Below are positions 59,910 to 64,000 of a stretch of DNA of 64,000 bases, piece after piece (position 1 is the stretch's first letter; each line of letters begins with the position of its first letter). A program made the position numbers and the translations under genes. Source of the DNA: Conexibacter woesei DSM 14684 (GTDB lineage Bacteria > Actinomycetota > Thermoleophilia > Solirubrobacterales > Solirubrobacteraceae); assembly GCF_000025265.1 (NCBI RefSeq), contig NC_013739.1, positions 5,938,001 through 6,002,000 of the forward strand, in the 5' to 3' direction. The notes under the pieces were generated by a model. That model did not search any database. It was not told the DNA's origin and was given only the letters and a program-made list of their open reading frames with translations.

Positions 59910-60697
59910 CGCTGCCCCGCCGTCGTGTTCCAGCGGCCGAGCCGGTCGCTGAGGTGCTTCAGCAGCTCGCCGACGAAGAACATCCAGACGATCGCCATCG
60001 CGATCGCCGCGAACGCGCGCTCGGTCTGGAAGCTGTTCGTGCTCAAGGAGATCAGCGCGCCGACGCCCTCCGCCGAGCCGGTCAGCTCCGCGACGAGCAC
60101 GCCGAGCGCCGCCAGGATCGCCGATTGCCGGACGCCGACGAAGATGAACGGCAGCGTCGAGGGGATCACGATCTTGCGGAAGATCGCGGGCGTTCTCATG
60201 CCGAAGACGCGCCCCGCGTTCAGGAACGACGGGCTGACCGTGCGCGCTCCGGCGGCGGTGTTGATGATGATCGGGAAGACCGCCGCGACGAACGCGAGGA
60301 AGATCACCGGACCGCGTCCGAAGCCGAACCAGACGACCGACAGCGGCCGGTACGCCAGCCACGGCACCGCGTAGACCGCCCACAGGACCGGGCCGACCAG
60401 CTTGTCGACCGGGATGAACGAGCCGAGCAGCAGGCCGACGACGATGCCGACGACGATCGCGAGCCCGAGGCCGAGCACGTATGCCGTGAAGCTCGCCTGG
60501 ACGTTGGTCCACAGGTCGCCGCTCTCGACCAGCTCCTTGAACCCGACCAAGATCTCCGTCGGCGCGGGCAGGAAGACGGGGTTGACGAGATCGAGCTCGG
60601 CGACCGCGATCTGCCAGCAGGCGACGATGATCGCCAGCTCTATCGCGAGCAGCACGTACGACCGGCCGGCGAACTTCTTCAGGCGGGCGGCGGTCAC
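59906..60697 (-). CDS. ABC transporter permease (SsuC-like), second subunit
   Basis: 263 residues, six helices; EAA loop GARTVSPSFLNAGRVFGMRT and FRKIVIPSTLPFIFVGVRQS. GTG start overlaps the ATPase stop (GTGA). Paralogous to the neighbouring permease. Confidence 0.9.
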   Translation of the reverse strand: MTAARLKKFAGRSYVLLAIELAIIVACWQIAVAELDLVNPVFLPAPTEILVGFKELVESGDLWTNVQASFTAYVLGLGLAIVVGIVVGLLLGSFIPVDKLVGPVLWAVYAVPWLAYRPLSVVWFGFGRGPVIFLAFVAAVFPIIINTAAGARTVSPSFLNAGRVFGMRTPAIFRKIVIPSTLPFIFVGVRQSAILAALGVLVAELTGSAEGVGALISLSTNSFQTERAFAAIAMAIVWMFFVGELLKHLSDRLGRWNTTAGQR

Positions 60698-61485
60698 TGC
60701 TCGCCCCGGGCGTGGATGACCGCCTCCGCGTGGAGCATCTCCCACAACTGCTCGCGCAGCCCGATGAAGATCGGGTCGGCCTTCGCGTCGAAGCTGTAGC
60801 GCGGGCGTGGCAGCGGGACGTCGAGGACCGCCTTGATGCGGCCCGGCTTCGTCGTCGCGACGACCACGCGGTCGCCGAGCAGGATCGCCTCGTCGATGCT
60901 GTGCGTGATGAACAGCGCGGACTTGCCCGACTCGGCGATGATCCGCTCCAACTCGTCCTGCATCACCTGCCGCGTCATCGCGTCGACCGCGGCCAGCGGC
61001 TCGTCGAGCAGCAGCGTGGTCGGGTTGGCGACGATCGCACGCGCAAGACCGACGCGCTGCTTCATGCCGCCAGAGAGCTGGCTCGGGTAGGCCTTCTCGA
61101 AGCCTTCGAGGCCGACCATCTTGATCACGTCCCGGATGCGGGCGTCGGCGTCCCTGCGCAGGTCCTTCTGCGCCTCGATCCCGACACGGACGTTGTCCCA
61201 CGTCGTGCGCCACGGGAAGATCGCGTAGTCCTGGAAGACGATCGCGCGATCCGGTCCGGGACCGACGACCGGTCTGCCGTCGATCAGGACCCTGCCCTTC
61301 GACGGCGTGAGGAGCCCTGCGATCGCGTTCAGCAGCGTCGTCTTGCCGCAGCCGCTGGGCCCGACGACGGTCACGAACTCGCCGTCGTCGATCGTGAGGT
61401 TCACCCCCGTCAGCGCGACGAACGGCTCGTCGGTGTGTGACTGGCCATAAGTGACTTCAAGGTCCTTGACTTCAATTCGTGCCAT
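60694..61485 (-). CDS. ABC transporter ATP-binding protein (SsuB/TauB-like)
   Basis: 263 residues. Walker A VGPSGCGKTTLLNAIAGL, signature LSGGMKQRVGLARAI, Walker B TLLLDEPLAAVD and H-loop FITHSIDEAI. The order ATPase, permease, permease, LLM enzyme, binding protein matches uptake loci for sulfonates or related compounds. It lies 81 nt after the sulfurtransferase gene. Confidence 0.93.
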   Translation of the reverse strand: MARIEVKDLEVTYGQSHTDEPFVALTGVNLTIDDGEFVTVVGPSGCGKTTLLNAIAGLLTPSKGRVLIDGRPVVGPGPDRAIVFQDYAIFPWRTTWDNVRVGIEAQKDLRRDADARIRDVIKMVGLEGFEKAYPSQLSGGMKQRVGLARAIVANPTTLLLDEPLAAVDAMTRQVMQDELERIIAESGKSALFITHSIDEAILLGDRVVVATTKPGRIKAVLDVPLPRPRYSFDAKADPIFIGLREQLWEMLHAEAVIHARGEQ

Positions 61486-61566
61486 GTGACTCCGTCGGAC
61501 TTTGCGTCGATGACAACATGAGCTTTCGGTGCGACAGCGGCGGCTAATCCGCCAGCGCGCGTGCGG

Positions 61567-62397
61567 TCAGCGCGGATCGGGACCGGTCGCGACAGGCGGA
61601 TCCGGCTGCGCCGTCCATTTGGACCACGAGCCGGCGTAGAGCGCCGCGGGCATGCCGGCGAGCGCGAGCGCGAGGATGTCGGTCGCCGCGGTCACCCCCG
61701 AGCCGCAGTAGACCCCGACCGCGGTGTCCGGCGTGATGCCGAGCTGACCGAAGCGCGCTCGCAGCAGCTCTGCGCTCAGCATGCGCCCGTCCGCGTCGAC
61801 CATCTCCGCCGCGGGTGCGTTCAGCGCGCCGGGGATGTGCCCCGCGATCGGGTCGATCGGCTCCGACTCGCCGCTGTAGCGCTCAGGCGCGCGTGCATCG
61901 AGCAGCACGCCGTCGTCGGCGCGTGCCTGGACCAGCGCGTCGTCGAGCCGATGCTCCGCAACGACGCGGACCGTGAAGCTCCCGGGTCGCGGCCGTGGAA
62001 CCTCGTCGGTGACGTCGAACCCGTCCGCCTGCCACGCCGCCAGCCCACCGTCGAGCACGCGCACGCGTTCGTGTCCCACGTAGCGCAGCAGCCACCAGGC
62101 GCGCGCTGCGCCCATCGGCTCACGCGCGCCGTAGACGCAGACCTCGCGCTCGGCGTCGACGCCCGCGTCGCGCAGCCACCGCGCAAGCTCGTCGAGGTCC
62201 GGCAGCGGGTGCCGTCCTTCCGGCCCAGCCGGGCCGGAGAGCACGCTGTCGAGGTCGCAGAAGACCGCTCCAGGAATGTGACCGGCAGCGTAGGCACGTT
62301 GCCCGAAGCCCGGATCGCCCAACTGCCAGCGCACGTCGAGGACGGCCGGCGGCTCAACGGCCGCCAGGCTCAGCGCCAACTCCTCAGGCGTAATCAT
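61567..62397 (-). CDS. Rhodanese-type sulfurtransferase (thiosulfate/3-mercaptopyruvate)
   Basis: 276 residues, two rhodanese domains. The N-terminal one is inactive-like; the C-terminal active loop is GVYCGSGVTAATDI, with the catalytic Cys and a CGSGVTA loop typical of 3-mercaptopyruvate enzymes. HIPGAVFCDLDSVLS and HIPGALNAPAAEM are family segments. It transfers sulfane sulfur to thiol acceptors. First gene of the minus-strand cluster; a TGTAT-CCG-ATACA palindrome lies 102 nt upstream. Confidence 0.9.
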   Translation of the reverse strand: MITPEELALSLAAVEPPAVLDVRWQLGDPGFGQRAYAAGHIPGAVFCDLDSVLSGPAGPEGRHPLPDLDELARWLRDAGVDAEREVCVYGAREPMGAARAWWLLRYVGHERVRVLDGGLAAWQADGFDVTDEVPRPRPGSFTVRVVAEHRLDDALVQARADDGVLLDARAPERYSGESEPIDPIAGHIPGALNAPAAEMVDADGRMLSAELLRARFGQLGITPDTAVGVYCGSGVTAATDILALALAGMPAALYAGSWSKWTAQPDPPVATGPDPR

Positions 62398-62498
62398 GAT
62401 GCTCGCGTTAACTGAGCCTCTGACTGCCACCAACGACTCCTCTCCCAAGCAGAGCGAACGACGTCGCTCTCCCGCGAACATCGCTCTCGTGCGCCAGT

Positions 62499-62511
62499 TG
62501 TATCCGATACA
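62499..62511. promoter_or_regulatory. GntR-like palindrome upstream of the sulfurtransferase gene
   Basis: TGTAT-CCG-ATACA, perfect arms, of the kind bound by FadR-type GntR repressors. It shares GTATCCGATA with 53714-53723. The rest of 62398-62688 holds no gene I can support. Confidence 0.6.
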
Positions 62512-62614
62512 CGGGATCCAAGTCAACAAAATCAATCTGCGTCAACAAGGCCGCGGGCCGTTCGCGCATTAAGGGGTGAAACCGGTGCGACTGATGCACA
62601 GGAGCTTCAGCCCG

Positions 62615-62635
62615 CTCTGCCTCCCACGGGCAGAG
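62615..62635 (-). terminator. Terminator-like hairpin after the tetR-type gene
   Basis: CTCTGCC and GGCAGAG with a 7-nt spacer, about 54 nt past the TetR stop on the minus strand. No T-run. Confidence 0.35.
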
Positions 62636-62688
62636 TCCTGGACGACACTCTCCGCGCCGCGCAGGCGGCGATCAGGCCGGCCGACGGG

Positions 62689-63243
62689 TCAGGCGGGGAC
62701 GAACATCGCGCTCAGCTCGCGCGCGAACGCGCGGCGCTCGCGACCCTCGAACAGCTGCCCGTCGGCGGCGACGAGCTGAGCGAGCCCGACGTAGGCGGCG
62801 TATGCCGCGAGCGCGCGCCGGCGGGCCGCCGCGGGCGCGACGCCGGCGTTGCGGTAGGCCGCGGTCAGGAACGCGACGCGCCGGCGACGCGAGCGATTCA
62901 GCACCGTAGCGACGGCCGGCTCGCTCCCCTGGGCTTCGAGCAGCCGGACGAAGATCGAGGGCGGCTTCGAGGTGGCCGCATCGAACAGCAGCCGCAGCCG
63001 CTCACGCGGGTCCGGCACCGTCTCGAGCGCGTCGAGCACCGCGTCGGAGTGCTCGTGCTCCCACTGCTCCAGGATCGCCTCCAACAGCTCGTCGCGACTG
63101 GAGAAGTGCCAGTAGAAGCTCCCGCGGGTGACACCGAGCGACTTCGCGATCGCGGCGGCGCTGACAGCGGTCGTCCCTCCGCGCTCCAAGGCGGCGAGGC
63201 CGGCGTCGACCCATGTCTCACGATCCAGTCGGTCAGAGCTCAT
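62689..63243 (-). CDS. TetR-family transcriptional repressor
   Basis: 184 residues. HTH TTAVSAAAIAKSLGVTRGSF and YWHFSSRDELLEAILEQWE; C-terminal ligand domain. The ATG is 11 nt from an inverted-repeat operator shared with the divergent metallo-hydrolase gene, so it very likely represses both. Confidence 0.92.
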   Translation of the reverse strand: MSSDRLDRETWVDAGLAALERGGTTAVSAAAIAKSLGVTRGSFYWHFSSRDELLEAILEQWEHEHSDAVLDALETVPDPRERLRLLFDAATSKPPSIFVRLLEAQGSEPAVATVLNRSRRRRVAFLTAAYRNAGVAPAAARRRALAAYAAYVGLAQLVAADGQLFEGRERRAFARELSAMFVPA

Positions 63244-63253
63244 TCCCCTCTGA

Positions 63254-63309
63254 CCATACAGGGGTGTTTGGATGTGTGACTTAATCTGCTACCGTACACC
63301 CCTGTATGG
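63254..63309. promoter_or_regulatory. Paired operator of the TetR/metallo-hydrolase promoter
   Basis: CCATACAGGGGTGT (63254-63267) and ACACCCCTGTATGG (63296-63309) form a perfect 14-bp inverted repeat, 28-nt spacer. Each arm also contains ACA-GGGG-TGT dyad symmetry, so each could be one TetR dimer site. The right arm covers the hydrolase start codon; TACCGT at 63290-63295 is its -10 box. Confidence 0.8.
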
Positions 63310-63971
63310 AACCGATCGCCGAAGGACTCCACCTGCTCCGCGGCACACCCCGGCACGCGGTCAACGTCTACGTCGCCGACGGTCACGTCGTCGACGCCGG
63401 CACGCGCTGGGCCGCACGGCGGATCCTGCGCCAGGTCGCCGACCTCGAGCTGGCCGGCCACCTCGTCACCCACGCGCACGCCGACCACCAGGGGGCGAGC
63501 GCCGCCCTCGCCCGCACGCGCGGGATCCCGGTGCTGGCCGGCCATCGCGACGCGGACGCGATCGAGAGCGGGCAGCTCCGCGACCGCGCGCCCGTCAACC
63601 CCGTCACGCGGCTGCAGCTGCGGACCTGGGCCGGAGGCGCCACCCCCGTCTCACGGCGCCTGCGGGAGGGCGACCGCGTCGGCTCCTTCACGGTGCTGGA
63701 GACGCCCGGCCACTCCCCCGGCCTGATCTCGCTCTGGCGCGAGTCCGACCGCACCCTGCTGGCGGCCGACGTGCTGTTCGGACAGCACCCGCTGACGGGC
63801 CGCCCCGGCCTCCACGAGCCGCCGGCGATGTTCACGCTCGACCCCGCGCTCAACCGTACGCAGATCCGGCGCCTCTCCGAGCTGCGACCCGCCGTCGTGT
63901 GCTTCGGCCACGGGCCGCCGTCGCGCGACCCGGACGCGCTGGCGCGCCTCGCCGCGTCGCTGCCGAGCTGA
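63306..63971 (+). CDS. Metallo-beta-lactamase-fold hydrolase
   Basis: 221 residues. Zinc motif THAHADHQG (HxHxDH), further ligands in LETPGHSPG and the Asp in LLAADVLFG, and FGHGPP near the end. The family includes lactonases, glyoxalase II-like and other hydrolases; substrate unknown. The start codon is inside an operator arm, implying tight TetR repression until an inducer is present. Confidence 0.92.
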   Translation: MEPIAEGLHLLRGTPRHAVNVYVADGHVVDAGTRWAARRILRQVADLELAGHLVTHAHADHQGASAALARTRGIPVLAGHRDADAIESGQLRDRAPVNPVTRLQLRTWAGGATPVSRRLREGDRVGSFTVLETPGHSPGLISLWRESDRTLLAADVLFGQHPLTGRPGLHEPPAMFTLDPALNRTQIRRLSELRPAVVCFGHGPPSRDPDALARLAASLPS

Positions 63972-64000
63972 CGCGCGCGGCAGCCGGCGCGGGCCGCGCG

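Noticed and set aside
1-64000. CRISPR arrays, rRNA genes or a replication origin
   Set aside because: No regularly spaced repeats, no rRNA-like sequence and no DnaA-box cluster or dnaA/dnaN genes were seen.

Overview
This is a very GC-rich chromosomal window from an actinobacterium, most likely a soil member of Solirubrobacterales close to Conexibacter (inferred, not proven). The signs are GC-ending codons with frequent Arg AGA codons, GTG and TTG starts, many start-stop overlaps, a family mix typical of the group (ECF sigma factors, DHA2 exporters, F420-type LLM oxidoreductase, SipW/TasA), and many genes whose start codon lies only 5-11 nt behind a TANNNT -10 box, suggesting frequent leaderless transcription.

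Layout. 1-9986: the tail of sucD, an aminotransferase, an H-NOX gas sensor coupled to a GGDEF-EAL c-di-GMP enzyme, a DtxR-type metal regulator, an SDR, an ECF42-type sigma factor with its DGPF partner, a LysR/EamA divergent pair and a LigC-like DNA ligase. 10024-20945: a DUF2278 protein, a DHA2 exporter, a PspC-kinase-regulator operon, a D-Ala-D-Ala carboxypeptidase with a tiny zinc-ribbon gene, a TasA-like protein with a SipW peptidase, a short glycerate kinase and gpsA. A 38-bp repeat occurs upstream of both the PspC operon and the zinc-ribbon/carboxypeptidase pair. 20952-30721: a HAD phosphatase / threonine aldolase / DUF6421-like operon opposite an Lrp regulator, a DUF1998 helicase, an M23 peptidase, a bile-acid-type symporter and a rhomboid protease.

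30820-39290 is an accessory region starting at tRNA-Phe. It holds an excisionase-like HTH remnant, a 23-residue membrane peptide, a gene broken by several frameshifts, AT-rich promoter DNA, an AbiE-type toxin-antitoxin pair, another frameshifted gene, and a tightly packed cassette of a coiled-coil protein, a DUF4041-T5orf172 protein and a small membrane protein. The cassette is the best candidate here for an undescribed (possibly anti-phage) system. A TetR gene and a fragment of a dehydrogenase E2 gene close the region.

39346-53688: Lrp and XRE regulators, NTF2-like and OsmC proteins, a 1292-residue secreted LamG protein, a large LuxR-type ATPase, a cytochrome P450, an ECF41-type sigma factor with a DHA2 exporter and a methyltransferase. 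53714-62511: a probable sulfur/organosulfur cluster (RidA; exporter; aminotransferase; SsuABC-like transporter with two permeases; LLM monooxygenase; rhodanese-type sulfurtransferase), whose two ends share a GTATCCGATA element. 62689-63971: a TetR/metallo-hydrolase divergent pair with a perfect 14-bp inverted-repeat operator.
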